Shown here piece by piece: positions 10,912-21,783 of a stretch of 64,000 nucleotides of DNA. The notes beneath the pieces are model-generated. The model was not told the origin of the DNA, ran no database searches, and worked only from the letters and a program-made list of their open reading frames with translations. Origin of the DNA: Brachycybe producta (taxonomy: Eukaryota; Arthropoda; Diplopoda; Playtdesmida; Andrognathidae); the NCBI GenBank assembly GCA_036925085.1, contig JAUPFP010000002.1, forward strand, positions 3,340,820 to 3,404,819, read 5' to 3'. Position numbers and translations under genes: made by a program. Each line of letters begins with the position of its first letter. Position 1 is the stretch's first letter.

Positions 10912-11425
10912 TTAAAGTTGCCATTTAGAACACCATGTCTCTATTGCTTTCAAGTCACTATCAATAATATGGCAATTATTGTCAGAGGTAACCTCACGAT
11001 AAATTATTGTATCATCTGCAAATAGCCGGCAATTGCTGCTAACTTGACTGCTGAGGTCATTGATATACAAAAGAAACAGAAGTGGACCCAACACACTACC
11101 CTGAGGAACCCCTGATGTAACCCCTATCCAGTCAGATTCAGACCCACCTGCAACAACCCTTTGTTTTCTATCACTCAAAAAAGAATGCACCCATTTATAC
11201 ACCTGTTCACCCAATCCATACCCACTAATTTTTGTCATTAGTTTTGAGTGAGAAACCATCAAATGCCTTGCAGAGATCAAGAAGAATCAAATCTATCTGA
11301 CTGCCTTTGTCTAAAATATTCTGAAGGTCATCAACTAAAAGAATAAGCTGGGTTTCACATGAATGCCCCCTAAGAAACCCATGCTGGTTATCACACAAAA
11401 GATTGTTTTCCATAAGAAAATTCAT
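10912..11425 (-). pseudogene. LINE reverse transcriptase palm
   Basis: Two overlapping frames (11425-11225 and 11280-10912) carry QHGFLRGHSCETQL, LLDLCKAFD, SGVPQGSVLGPLLF and the catalytic CRLFADDTIIY. The core residues (the first Asp and the FADD pair) are present, but a frameshift near 11225-11280 breaks the chain. Confidence 0.85.
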
Positions 11426-11535
11426 TGAGGAGGAATATATATTATGTTCAAGGACCTTGCCAACTATCGAGGTTAGACGCGGGTCTGTAATTAGTTACCT
11501 GAGACTTGTCTCCTGGTTTAAAAATTGGACTAATG

Positions 11536-12181
11536 TTAGCTAATTTCCACATATCTGGTACAATACCTACATCTAAACTGTTGAAAAATTAACTGAAGGT
11601 ATGGACCCAACTCTTGTGCAAGATTTTTTAAAATGATAGCATACATCCCATCTAGACCACAGGTTTTATTTGAGTCTAATTTTAGAAGTTGCTTGACTAT
11701 CCCATCTGCAATTATTACAATTTGATCCATACAAAGATGTTGAAAGAAAACCCTCATGAGGTATGCCATCATCAACTGTGAAGACCTTCTTGTATTGTTC
11801 ATTTAATAAGGATCTGAAACAAGCTTCTTATTTGTGTCAACTAGAGAAGGAATAGATTTTCTACTTTGCCTAGAGTTCTTGATGTAACACCAAAATAATT
11901 TTGGGTCCGTTTATAACCATTCTCCAAGCGTTTCTGTTTTAAAATTGTCATGGGCTAACAAGATTTCCCTTTTGCTGCTGTGCGTGCAATACAGAATTCA
12001 TTGGAATTTACTTATTTTGGGTGTTACGAAGAGCCCTTTTAACTTTGCTAGTGTACCATACTGGTGTGGCACTACCTTGGTTGGAATAAAGGAGGAAGAC
12101 CCACTTAAAATTAAACTATGAAATCGTGACCAATTCAAATTCACATTTTGAGGATGAAAATATTTTTTAAATTTATGAAAA
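11536..12181 (-). pseudogene. LINE endonuclease-RT linker and RT fingers
   Basis: Fragments include IVKQLLKLDSNKTCGLDGM (RT start) and a region homologous to the linker of the LINE fragment at 15091-15651. Several frames are needed, so this part is decayed. Confidence 0.6.
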
Positions 12182-13092
12182 TTATCTATAAAATTTTGAC
12201 TTAAAACCATCCCAATTACATTTGTTAAAAAGAAACACTACTCTTTTAACCTCAGAATTTTTTTCCACAAATGCATTAACATCACATAAGACCATCTGAT
12301 GATCACTAATTCCCCCTGATACCCTAACATCGGATAATAACTCCGGACTATTAGTCAGTACTACATCAAGAATTTTGTCATTGGTCGGTTTAGTTACAAC
12401 CTGTTTCATAGAATAAGTATTCATAATATCTAAAAATGAAACTGCTAATGGCCCGTCACTGCCACTGGTCACCATATGCTTTTCCCAGTTGATGTTTGGA
12501 AAATTTACATCACCTCTTAAAATAATGGTTGGGCTATGGTATTTATGATGAAGAGTGTCCAAAGAAGTTCTTACACTATTGATATCTGCTATGGAGGATC
12601 CCGGTGGCCGATAGAAAGAATATAAAAACACCTTTTTTACCATTCTTTAGCCTTAAACTACAACATACTATTTCACAGTCTGTTTCAAAACTTGTTTCCC
12701 TGCAACTATGAATTATTTGTGAAATAGCTATGAAAACCCCACCCCCAGAATGACCAACCCTGTCTACGGTACACTGTGAAACCATCTGGAAATATTTCCC
12801 CATTATTAACAGTATCATCAAGCCATGACTCTGTACCAAGAATTATATTGCAACTAGCTTCCTCAACTGCTGCAATGAACTCAGGAACTTTGTTTTGTAG
12901 ACTCCTACAGTTAACCACCATAATCTTTACATGTGAAGGTATAGCTGAAGTGAGTTTTCCTAAATGATTTCCTTCCTCGACAGTGTTTGGAGAAATAATA
13001 CCTGAAACAAAGGAACTATTGCTCCCAGCAACAAGCTGTGGAGCATTCATATTAGTATCAACCCTCCTAAAGCATTTGCACCTAAGCCCCAA
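12182..13092 (-). pseudogene. LINE AP-type endonuclease
   Basis: Three overlapping frames contain the landmarks of the exonuclease-endonuclease-phosphatase fold: VNCRSLQNK at the start, ILGTESWL (the catalytic Glu), a glycine-rich GGVFIA block, SFYRPPGSS, RGDVNFPNINWE and GISDHQMV (catalytic Asp-His). It would nick target DNA to prime reverse transcription. Frameshifts near 12600 and 12750 disable it. Confidence 0.85.
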
Positions 13093-13109
13093 AACCTTAC
13101 CTTAAAAAT

Positions 13110-14145
13110 GCTTAACAAAATCACCTATCTTTTTACCCACAAACCTACCAGCCCTGTAATTAAAATGAACCTCATCCCTGCTCCAGGAACTCCCAAAATT
13201 GATCATAGCTGCCCTCCAGTCTATTACATGGGCCCCCACCTTACTACATGCTTCAATTAATCTATCATTTACATAACATGCCTTATGAGTAACTATATCT
13301 CAACTGTCCCACCTCTCAGGAATACCACTAACTTTGACAGTAACTCCACCCCTGCAACGTAAAGTATGCTTTGCTAAATCAGCTAGCCCATCTAAAACTT
13401 CCTCGCCAAACTGTCTACACACATCATTAGCCCCAACTAAGACCTCCTCCACTTTTTCTCCACATACCATTCTCTTGATACGTTCCTTAACATCTTTAAT
13501 CTACGCCCCTGGTAAACAAACTACACTTACTTTTCCTCTATCTTCACCCACTACCCACTTATCAATCCTTTTGACATTACTATCACCTACAAAAATTACT
13601 GATCTGCTCTGCACCCCTTTGAAAATAACCCCACCCTCATTTCTTTCCTCAGCCTTACTAACATTCTTCTTACCTTTACTAACACCCTTCTTACCATTAC
13701 TAATACCTTGCTTCTTACCCTTACTAACATCCTTCTTACCCTTACTAATACCTGGCTTTTTACTCTTACTAATACCTTGCTTCTTACTCTTACTAATACC
13801 TTGCTTCTTACTCTTACTAATACCTTGCTTCTTACTCTTACTAATACCTTGCTTCTTACCCTTACTAATACCTTGCTTCTTACCCTTACTAATACCTTGC
13901 TTCTTACCCTTACTAATACCTTGCTTCTTACCCTTACTAATATCTTGCTTCTTACCCTTACTAATACCTTGCTTCTTACCCTTACTAATACCTTGCTTCT
14001 TACCCTTACTAATACCTTGCTTCTTACTCTTGCTAACACCCTCCTGAGCTGCATTTACATTCCCTACACTTGCTTTCTTAGACTTTCCAGACCCCTTGCA
14101 CCTCTGCTCTACATTTACACTTTCTACTACCTCCACAGATCGCAC
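13110..14145 (-). pseudogene. LINE ORF1: SGNH-esterase domain with Lys-repeat arm
   Basis: The frame 14145-13501 ends in FVGDSNVKRIDKWV (SGNH block I with the serine). In other frames to its left lie LVGANDVC (block III, N-D pair; about 13412-13440) and DEVHFNYRAG (block V, D-x-x-H; about 13155-13185). This is the esterase found in CR1/L2 ORF1. Before it is an unusual arm of about fourteen copies of GISKGKKQ. Frameshifts separate the blocks. Confidence 0.75.
13665..14045 (-). repeat. 24-bp in-frame tandem repeat in LINE ORF1
   Basis: Consecutive 24-bp units encode GISKGKKQ or variants (GISKSKKQ, GISKGKKD, GVSKGKKN). Because the unit is a multiple of three, both strands and several frames stay open, which explains the spurious long Leu-rich frames on the plus strand. 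Variant units cluster at the ends and near-identical units in the middle, as expected of recent expansion. Confidence 0.9.
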
Positions 14146-14249
14146 TGATAATTCCTTAAAAACATTAAACCTGTTCTTTACTGGAGTACATTCTGAAGCT
14201 AGAGCTGGCCTAACCTTTCTTCTCTCTTTTTCTAAAACAACTCTCCAAC

Positions 14250-14522
14250 CTACACCCCAGTATTATGCTTAAGGGGTGTAGCAAAAGGCACAGATTCCCC
14301 ACTGTGAGAAGGGCCTGGCTGTGACTCAAACACAGCCAGCCTCTCCCTCAGCCAAGCCACCCCTACCTCAAGCTGCACCACCTTCTCCCTCAACTCATCT
14401 TTAACACCCTTCCCAGACTCAACCTGTTTCCCAGACTCTACCTGTTTCCCAACCTTAACTCTCCTAGCAGTTTCAACTACTCTCCCAACCTGAACTTGCT
14501 TCCCAGACTTAGTATTAACCAT
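14250..14522 (-). pseudogene. LINE ORF1 N-terminus, coiled coil
   Basis: ATG-led 90 codons with Lys/Val-rich repeats (KVGKQVESGKQVESGK) then a heptad-like VKDELREKVVQLEVGVAWL, as expected for the trimerising part of a CR1-type ORF1. Stops between 14145 and 14250 separate it from the esterase arm. Confidence 0.55.
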
Positions 14523-14530
14523 TCTAACTT

Positions 14531-14879
14531 TCTAACAAATTTAGTTCCTAAAAACTCTGAATTAGAAACTAGATTCAAAATAAAATGTCAATAAGAGAAA
14601 TTTAAGAGAAATTTATGAAGTTTGATTTGTACTATCTAGTATGGCTTCTCCAAACAGAAATCGAGTATGGCGTCTTGAATGCAAAACAATGAGAAATTAG
14701 CGTATTTTGGCAAAACGTTTTCAAATCGATTTCACCAGCGTGTTCAGCAGGCGAAAACTTAAAGATTATCTAGAGTATACAACCAAACTTTCCTAAAAAC
14801 ACCTCGAATTTAAAAAAAACCGTGAGATGAAAAAAAACGTGGGTTGAGTAGCAAGTAGCAAGTATATATATCTTGAGAT
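14531..14879. other. probable LINE 5' UTR, no genes
   Basis: Sequence upstream (on the minus strand) of the LINE ORF1 start. It probably includes the 5' UTR, but the 5' end cannot be placed because no target-site duplication was found. Confidence 0.3.
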
Positions 14880-15651
14880 TTGAGAAACTTAATGCAGCCA
14901 GAGTATACGATATGCTCAAGAATTTTACAAACCACTGATGTTAGAGATACAGGCCTATAGTTTGCAGCTTCGGACTTATTACCTGACTTAAATATTGGGG
15001 TAACATTTGCTCATTTTCACATACTTGGAACAACCCCTTGATCCAAAGACTGCTGATAAATAAGCTGAAGAAATGGTCCTACTTCCCTAGCTAATTTTGT
15101 AAGAACAACCGCATGAATTCCATCTGGCCCCCACTTTTATTTTTATTAAGGGTCAATAGTTGCTTGATAATGCCCTCAGTATTAACAATAATATCTCCCA
15201 AAGAATGCATTGTTCTAGACTCAAAAGCGTTAGGTGCAGTATTTTCATCTGCTGTAAAAACACTCCTGTATTGTTCATTCAACAAAGAAGCTTTAAATTC
15301 TGGGTGTGATATTAGTTCTCCATTTGCCCCAACAAGAGCTGGAATTGAGTACTCACCAGCCCAAGAATGCTTGACATACCTCCAAAACAGCTTTGGATCT
15401 TCTTGCAGCCATTTACTGAGTTTATTGGTTTTAAAATCTTTATGGGCCAATGGCAGTTCTTTTTTAGCATCTGTACGAGCGATATGCAAACCATTTGCAT
15501 TCAATAAACTTGAATTACCTCTGTATCTATTTCTCCATAACCGCTGCTTACGAAGAGCCCTTTTAACACATGGTGTATACCATTCTGGTGTTGAGGCATC
15601 CCGGACTCTCTTTAATGGAACAAACTTCGAGATAAACTGTTGACAATACAA
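14880..15651 (-). pseudogene. second LINE fragment: linker and RT start
   Basis: A 186-codon frame (15651-15091) holds the segment between endonuclease and RT (TPEWYTPCVKRALRKQR, LNEQYRSVFTADENT, IIKQLLTLNKNKSGG), followed by RT fragments to about 14880. It is related to, but distinct from, the LINE at 10.2-14.5 kb. Both the 5' (endonuclease) and 3' parts are missing. Confidence 0.75.
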
Positions 15652-15654
15652 TGA

Positions 15655-15760
15655 TTTAGTATTTCAATTTAAAATATTAATAATAAAGTCAGTTTTTATT
15701 TGGTTCATGTCTTTAACTGGATTCCGTATAATTCACCTAAACACATTTAATTTGAATTCA
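15655..15760. repeat. left arm of a foldback repeat
   Basis: It runs from TTTAGTATTTCAATTTAAAA through AACTGGATTCCGTA to TTTAATTTGAATTCAT. The inverted counterpart lies at about 25760-25870. Gypsy element 2 sits between the arms. Related arms recur at about 28790-28850. Confidence 0.6.
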
Positions 15761-15888
15761 TGTAACTCATGTGTGTATGTACAAGGTATAAAAATGGGTT
15801 CCAAAAGTCAAAACCCTCTTCTTCCCTTGGCAACACAAGCAGATTTTGAACAGGCAAGTGTGCGGCCAGCAGTGAAATTTTATTGTTG

Positions 15889-15892
15889 GATC
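15889..15892. repeat. target-site duplication (GATC), left
   Basis: GATC abuts the 5' LTR of Gypsy element 2 and recurs at 25598-25601 after the 3' LTR. Confidence 0.8.
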
Positions 15893-16576
15893 TGTAACAC
15901 CCTGTAAATCGTGATCCTGCCAAAACCATAGCCCGGGGGTAAACAACTCTCAACCGTCCCTCCCTCACCTCTGACTCACCTTTCTGACTTATGCCCAAGC
16001 GGCGGATTGATACAAATAGGACCATGGTCACTTGGACCTGGTTACACCTCGCAGGTGTACACAGGTCCAAGGTATAAAAGGACCGCGCTCTTCTTTGTCT
16101 TCAGTTCTTGTTCTTTGCCTGTATTCCGAGATAAATTCCAAATCATGGGCCTGAGGACGCACCGTTAGTATTTTACATATTCATCCTTGTATTCTGTGTT
16201 TCTTACAAGTGATGAATAAAAGTGTTATAACAAGAAACAGCGTTGTCTTTCTGTAATGTAACCAACTTCTCTTCAGAGGCCGGAGACTCCACAGGGCAAG
16301 AGTTATACGATTCTCAGCAGCTACAACATCTTCTCTTGTCGGGATACCAAAAGAAGATGTACATCAGCATCAACCGGAAGAGAGAGAGATGGCCGCCACT
16401 CTCCTGCATCGATTTCACCCCCATGCAGAGGAGTGACCATGATCTGTCTCCATCCAACTCTCTCTGCAGCTCGTATCTTCTCCGTGTGGGCACCGTACTG
16501 TTCAGAGAGGATTCGAGGTACAGAAAATGTCATCTAAAGGTTGGTAATAAATATTGGTTGATGTCAAAAGCTCACA
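15893..16576 (+). repeat. 5' LTR of Gypsy element 2
   Basis: TGTAACACCCTG start and AAAGCTCACA end. TATAAAAGGACCG (about 16072) and GATGAATAAAAG (about 16212) are the likely promoter and poly(A) signals. Confidence 0.9.
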
Positions 16577-16578
16577 TT

Positions 16579-16595
16579 TGGTGGAGGTGCGGGGT
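16579..16595 (+). promoter_or_regulatory. tRNA primer-binding site, element 2
   Basis: TGGTGGAGGTGCGGGGT two bases after the LTR, identical to the site in element 1. Confidence 0.7.
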
Positions 16596-18562
16596 ATAGC
16601 TCCAATTGCCTTCTCCGACCTGTAAACAGAAGCAGTCCTTTGTCCTAAGTCTCGTGATTGTGCCTCACGAGGCTTCGTCCGTCCCTTTTATGTTGGAACC
16701 ACGTATGGAGACCCTCGATCACGTCAAAGTCAACCTCGTGGCGCTTTTTTGTGTGGAACCGCGTATGGAGGCCCTCGATCACGTCAAAGCCAACCGCGTG
16801 GCGCCGTTTTTTTTGTAGAACACGTGTTGAGAGAGACCGGAGATAGCCTCAATGGTCGATCGCGTGTTCTGTGTTTTATGTAAATCGTGTGTTGAGAGAG
16901 ACTCAGTGAATACACACATCACTGGTCGATTTTGTGATTTTCGAAGTGAAACCCACTTGTGAGTGGGCAACACTTCAAACAAATTCTTTTTACTCTCCGA
17001 GAGGAGTTTGCTCAGCCAAACGAATCTCATCTACTTATCTATTCACCTATTAATAGGCCTTTTAAAGGACATGTGTCTTTTAAAAGCCCCTATTATCTTC
17101 ACTCTTCATCTTTAATTTTCAAGCAAGTTTTCGTCCTAACTTTGTATCATTGTTAGGGGGCTTACGAGCTTAAACACACTTTTATCTAGCCACGTGGGAC
17201 TTTCTTGTCAACCCTTTTCTTTGTTCCCTGTTTTCACATTGTGTTTCCCTTGGGACCTCCTATGTCCCAAGTCATGTTCTTCAGTTTCTTCATCATCATC
17301 ACCTCAATGCATCATCACATGAACTTTCTCCATTGGACAGCACTGAAGCCCGGCCGCCATCTTGGATCGACCGGACACTCTTCAAAAAGTGCCAACGGAG
17401 CGGTTTTTCGCTCCATGTGACTCATTGTTGTACCTTCTCTCATCTTTTTGTGTTCTCTTCTTTTCTCTTCTCTTCCAGAGGGTTGCACTTACGTGCCCCA
17501 TGGTAGAGTTGCTCTTGTCAGAGAAAACTTCTCTTTTTCTTTGAATTTTTTCTCTCTTTTTGTGTTCTTTCTCCTGGTCACCATAAAAATGTGCCCCGGA
17601 GGAATTCTTCCAGTCATCATTTTTTGGACATTGCAATAAACTGAACCGGAAGTGGCCACCACAGCGCCACCTACGGACCTCTTCATTCTACTCAACATAG
17701 TCCCTCACTGGGCACTGACTCTGTCTTTTCTATCCAGAGCCATCCAGCAGTGAGGACGCAAAATTTCTACAGTCTGAACAATTCTTATGGTTCACCAAGC
17801 ACTTAGCTTGTTGAACACACTTCCATTTCTGCACTGATTTACTTTATTTAATAAATCTAAATTAAAACTTTTGACGTGCGGTAGCCGCACCTAAGTTTTA
17901 TACTTTTAAGTAAATCAGCTTTCTTCTCTTGCTTTCGGGAAAGTTCAGCCATCTTGAACTTCTTCTTTGTTTGTTCTTCTTTAGAAAGTTCAGCCATCTT
18001 GAACTTTCGTTCCTTTGTGTGTTCTCTACACACACATTCTTAATTCTTGTTTTCAAGTAAACCTAAAAGTGCGGGCACCGCGCTCTAGCTTTACTCTTCG
18101 TATTGCTTGCCTTTTCTTTAGGCAACTGCAATACTCTTTCATTTCCAATTCACTTTCCGCAGTGCAATTTCGATTGGTTGGTGTACCACGCTCGCAATTG
18201 CACTATACATCTGCTGTTTCTTCGTTGAGACTTTTGGGGATTCTTATAACCTCCATGTGGTCACCAAATACCACGTGTCGAGAGAAGTCTTACCAAAATT
18301 GACACTCAATAAAGAATTTACAGACACTCTGTACCAGTTGGGATTGCCACACCCAACTGAAGAACAACACTAACATCCACACAGCCACTCAAACAACGAT
18401 ACCATCTTTATTAAACGTAGGTAAACTATCGTTACTCAGTGTATAAGGGTACGATAGTGTCGGTTACCGACAAAAAAACTGCTATCTACAGCGAGATCAA
18501 CAGCCGAACCTACAGAACACCGACTTACATTGATCACCACGTGTTGCACGAGCCTTAACATA
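16596..18562 (+). other. long structured 5' leader of Gypsy element 2
   Basis: About 2 kb without a convincing ORF, alignable with the leader of element 1. It keeps the ~65-bp tandem repeat (about 16690-16810, units ending CTCGATCACGTCAAAG), the palindrome GTGCGGTAGCCGCAC (about 17876), and the CTATCGT/ACGATAG stem next to GTCGGTTACCGAC (about 18427-18470). The paired bases are preserved in both elements. Confidence 0.55.
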
Positions 18563-19970
18563 ATGGACGCTCACCCACAACTAACTGGGGCCACCCGGAG
18601 GGCTCTTCTGCACTCCAGGGGTGGCACGTATCCATCAGCATTATGGAGGGCCCATGCAACATCACAGACATACGGAACACAATACGCTGCATCATCACGT
18701 GTGGCTGTCCCACTCGGACCCACCATGGATCCAGTCATTCAACCTGGGACCTGGTGGGTGCCACAAAGTGGCGGCACCCAAAGTAATGATGTGCACCAAC
18801 AGTACGCGGCGCATGGCTCGGTCTACAGACAATAGTACATTAAGACGCCTAATGTCATCTGCATACTACTCCAGATATCAATAGGAGCGACCTCCGCTAC
18901 TACCAAATCCACTGCCCACACAGTCGTGTGATGGTTGTAAACTCAACACCATCATGCATCAACTCAATGAACTAAAAATACAAATTACTCACATGATGAT
19001 CATTCATAATGGCACCCAACCGCCGCCTGCGCCACCACTACCGACTACATGTACTACAACACCACAATATCGCAGATATTGTAGCAGATCAGACAACTCT
19101 TCGCCGTACGCTGTCGGTCACCGAGAGCCGTATGAGCCCTGCTATGATTCATACTACAGACAACATGCACCAGGTCTATATACTATACCTGAAGAGCGTA
19201 CATACTATGTACCGCGCTATGCAAATTATGAGCGTACAGAACATCAGTACGCGTACCCCACCTACGATCTCACAAGGGAGTCCTCCGATACGGACCACAG
19301 TAGTGTGGTCACTGTACCCGACATGCCTCCTGAGACAACCGATTATGACAGAGCACAGGCCAGCATGCCAATAATGATGGTCGACCACATCCCGGAATTA
19401 ACTTGGGGAATGGACGACCTAACTACCTGGCGTGGTATCCTTGAGGTCATTAATCTTGCCACCGCCGCTTTGGGTTGCACCGCCAATGAGGTGGTCGCCA
19501 TCTTAGCCCCAGGTGGTGGGACTTCACTCCAAGAGCGCCCTTGCTGCCGCCGGATGCTGAAGGACCTATACCGACAACTGAAGAATACTTGTATGCCTCA
19601 AGAGATCGGAGATCATAGTGTCAGTGATGATAGTCCGAAAATCACTGTCACTATCAATGGCAAAGAGGTCCGCATGCTCGTAGACACCGGAGCTCATGGT
19701 AGCGTAATATCCGAGACACTTGCAAAGCGGCTCCAACTCGACATCAAGCCTATGGCTCACCCTCCGAGAATCGAGGGAGTTGGAGGAAACACTATCGCCG
19801 TGGCAGGGCAAGTCTCCGCTACTGTGGAGATTGCCGAACAATCTGCCACGGGCCGCCTGCTGGTTATTACTTGCCCACCTGACGCCATCTTAGGCCGAGA
19901 CCTGGGTAGGGCACTGAAGCTCCTTGTGTCTATGCAGACCAATAAAGTATTTGGAGGACGACCTCTTTGA
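18563..19970 (+). pseudogene. Gag remnant and protease (element 2)
   Basis: The main frame (18954-19970) has a Tyr/Pro-rich N-terminal part, then a block (WGMDDLTTWRGILEV ... RPCCRRMLKDLY) that aligns with the region just before protease in element 1, then an aspartic protease with LVDTGAHGS and AILGRDLG. The capsid and CCHC knuckle that precede this block in element 1 are absent here. Short frames at 18530-18884 may be leftover N-terminal Gag. Confidence 0.75.
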
Positions 19971-20237
19971 ATTAGCACTCCGAAGGCAGAGTATTCAGGC
20001 GTATGTCAAGAGTGCGTTGGAAGAAATCACACCAGCCACTGTTGGGGAGACGGACACCGCTCCCGTTGAAGTCAAGCTTATACAACAACCGGACGAGTAT
20101 TTAGTAGTCAAAGGGCTAACGCAACTCACTGGCCATGGGACAACGCTAGAGGAGGGAGGCCTCTAGGATCCTCACGGACCAAGATCTTTTCGTGGTCTCT
20201 CCCGACGAGAAGCTACGAGCCTCGAGGGGGGGTCTGG

Positions 20238-20843
20238 GTGGCCCCCGGCATTATGCAAGGCCGTAACAGCAACAGCTTCCTAGTCGAGGTCCTGAACACC
20301 ACTATGGGGCCATTGACCCTGGCCTCCGGTGAAGTGATAGCCCACGTACAAAAAGACTACTGCTTCGAAACGGTTGAGGTAAAAACGACTTCCAATGCTG
20401 ACCCGATAATGACAGAAGAGTCAGGCGCTAAATTCGATGAAGCAATGCAACTCGGGCCTCGATTGCTCAACGGCCAGAGGCACATTCTAATGGATTTTTT
20501 GAGATCCTATCGAGATGTTTTCGTGCTAGAAACGTCAGAACTTGGATGTACCAACCTCACTGAACATCGAATCGACACTGGCGATCATGCACCCATACAG
20601 GAACCCCTCCGAAGGAGTGGCCCCGAGCAGCGGGAGATCATCCGGAAGACAGTTGAGGAAATGCTCAAAACCGGAGTAGCCAGCGAATCCAAGTCTCCTT
20701 ACGCTTCAGCAGTAGTCCTGGTGAAGAAGGATGGACAGTGGCATTTCTGCATTGACTACAGATGCCTGAACGATATCACCAAACCAGACAAGTACCCATT
20801 ACCTCGAATCGATGATGCTTTAGACTCGCTCCGTGGGTCGTGA
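20238..20843 (+). pseudogene. Gypsy RT: pre-RT and fingers (element 2)
   Basis: Contains the pre-RT segment (MQLGPRLLNGQRHIL, EHRIDTGDHAPI) and RT motifs SPYASAVVLVKKDGQW, CIDYRCLNDIT and YPLPRIDDALDSL. An in-frame TGA follows DSLRGS at 20841-20843, inside the RT fold, after which TLDMISGYWQF continues in the same frame. Confidence 0.9.
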
Positions 20844-21165
20844 ATCTTCGCGACCCTCGACATGATCTCTGGCTATTGGCAGTTTGAGGTCGCCAAAGAG
20901 GACAGGGAGAAGACCGCGTTCATCACACCCGGGGCTGTTCGAATTCAATTGGATGCCCTTCGGTCTGCGTAATACTCCTGCTACTATGCAGCGCACCCTG
21001 GATATCCTTTTGGCTGGCCACAAATGGGAGACCTGTCTAGTCAACCTAGATGACATCGTATTCGGCGCGACTTTTGAACAATTTATGGAAAGGTTGGACT
21101 GCGTCCTAGGACTCCTAAGAGAGGCGGGGTTGAAGCTTCACCCCGAGAAAAGCTTCTTCGGCTAA
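20844..21165 (+). pseudogene. Gypsy RT palm (element 2)
   Basis: After a frameshift near 20930 the frame holds LFEFNWMPFGL and LVNLDDIVF. The catalytic YxDD motif reads NLDD; the aromatic first residue is replaced by Asn. A stop follows EKSFFG at 21163-21165. Confidence 0.85.
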
Positions 21166-21180
21166 GACGAAGTCCTCTAC

Positions 21181-21783
21181 TTGGGACACGTCATCTCCAA
21201 AGAAGGAGTGCGTCCAGACCCGAGAAAAGTGGTTGCCATCTCCGACTTAGCGGTGCCTACTAACGTCAAGGCGGTGAAGCGATTTTTGGGCATGGCCGGT
21301 TTCTACCGGGGATTTGTCGTCAACTTCGCCCACATCGCCAAACCACTCACGGATATGACCAAAAAGGGGCTGTCCTTTTCGTGGGCGATTGACAGAGAAG
21401 CAGCATTTACACTGTTAAAGACTAAACTTGTCACTGCGCTAATATTGGCCATTTACGATCCAGATGCCGAAATTAAGATGCACACCGACGCCTCTGCCTA
21501 TGGCATCGGAGCTATCCTCTATCAACAGTCACCATCCAAGGAACTGCAGATCCTGGGTGGTGTCTCTCGAGTGCTCCGAGACGCCGAATTAAACTATTTG
21601 ACAACGGATAACGAGTGCCTCGCTGTGGTGTACGGCCTCATGAAGTTTAGACCATACCTCTTTAACAAAGCCTTTGTCATCGTCACCGACCATCACGCAC
21701 TGTGCTACTTAAAGACTGACAACAACTTCAGGGACGTCTGGGCTGCTGGCAGCTACTGCTCCAGGAATACGACTACACCGTAG
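21181..21783 (+). pseudogene. Gypsy RT thumb and RNase H (element 2)
   Basis: Starts GHVISKEGVRPDP (RT connection), KRFLGMAGFYRGFV, then RNase H with MHTDASAYGIGAIL (first Asp), DNECLAVVYGLMKFR (Glu) and VIVTDHHALCYL (Asp). A shift near the end (about 21760) moves the frame for the linker containing ADCISR. Confidence 0.9.

Larger units (their letters stand above)
10231..14522 (-). mobile_element. CR1/L2-type LINE, nearly complete, decayed
   Basis: On the minus strand from the right: ORF1 with coiled coil, a low-complexity Lys repeat and an SGNH esterase; an apurinic-type endonuclease; a linker; an RT; and a post-RT domain with 3' UTR. An esterase in ORF1 is known from CR1 and L2 clades. Multiple frameshifts split the ORFs. 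The 3' UTR seems interrupted by Gypsy element 1. Confidence 0.8.

Noticed and set aside
13334-14148. Long Leu/Thr-rich open frames on the plus strand
   Set aside because: They are the antisense reading of the 24-bp repeat of the LINE ORF1; a repeat length divisible by three keeps all frames open.
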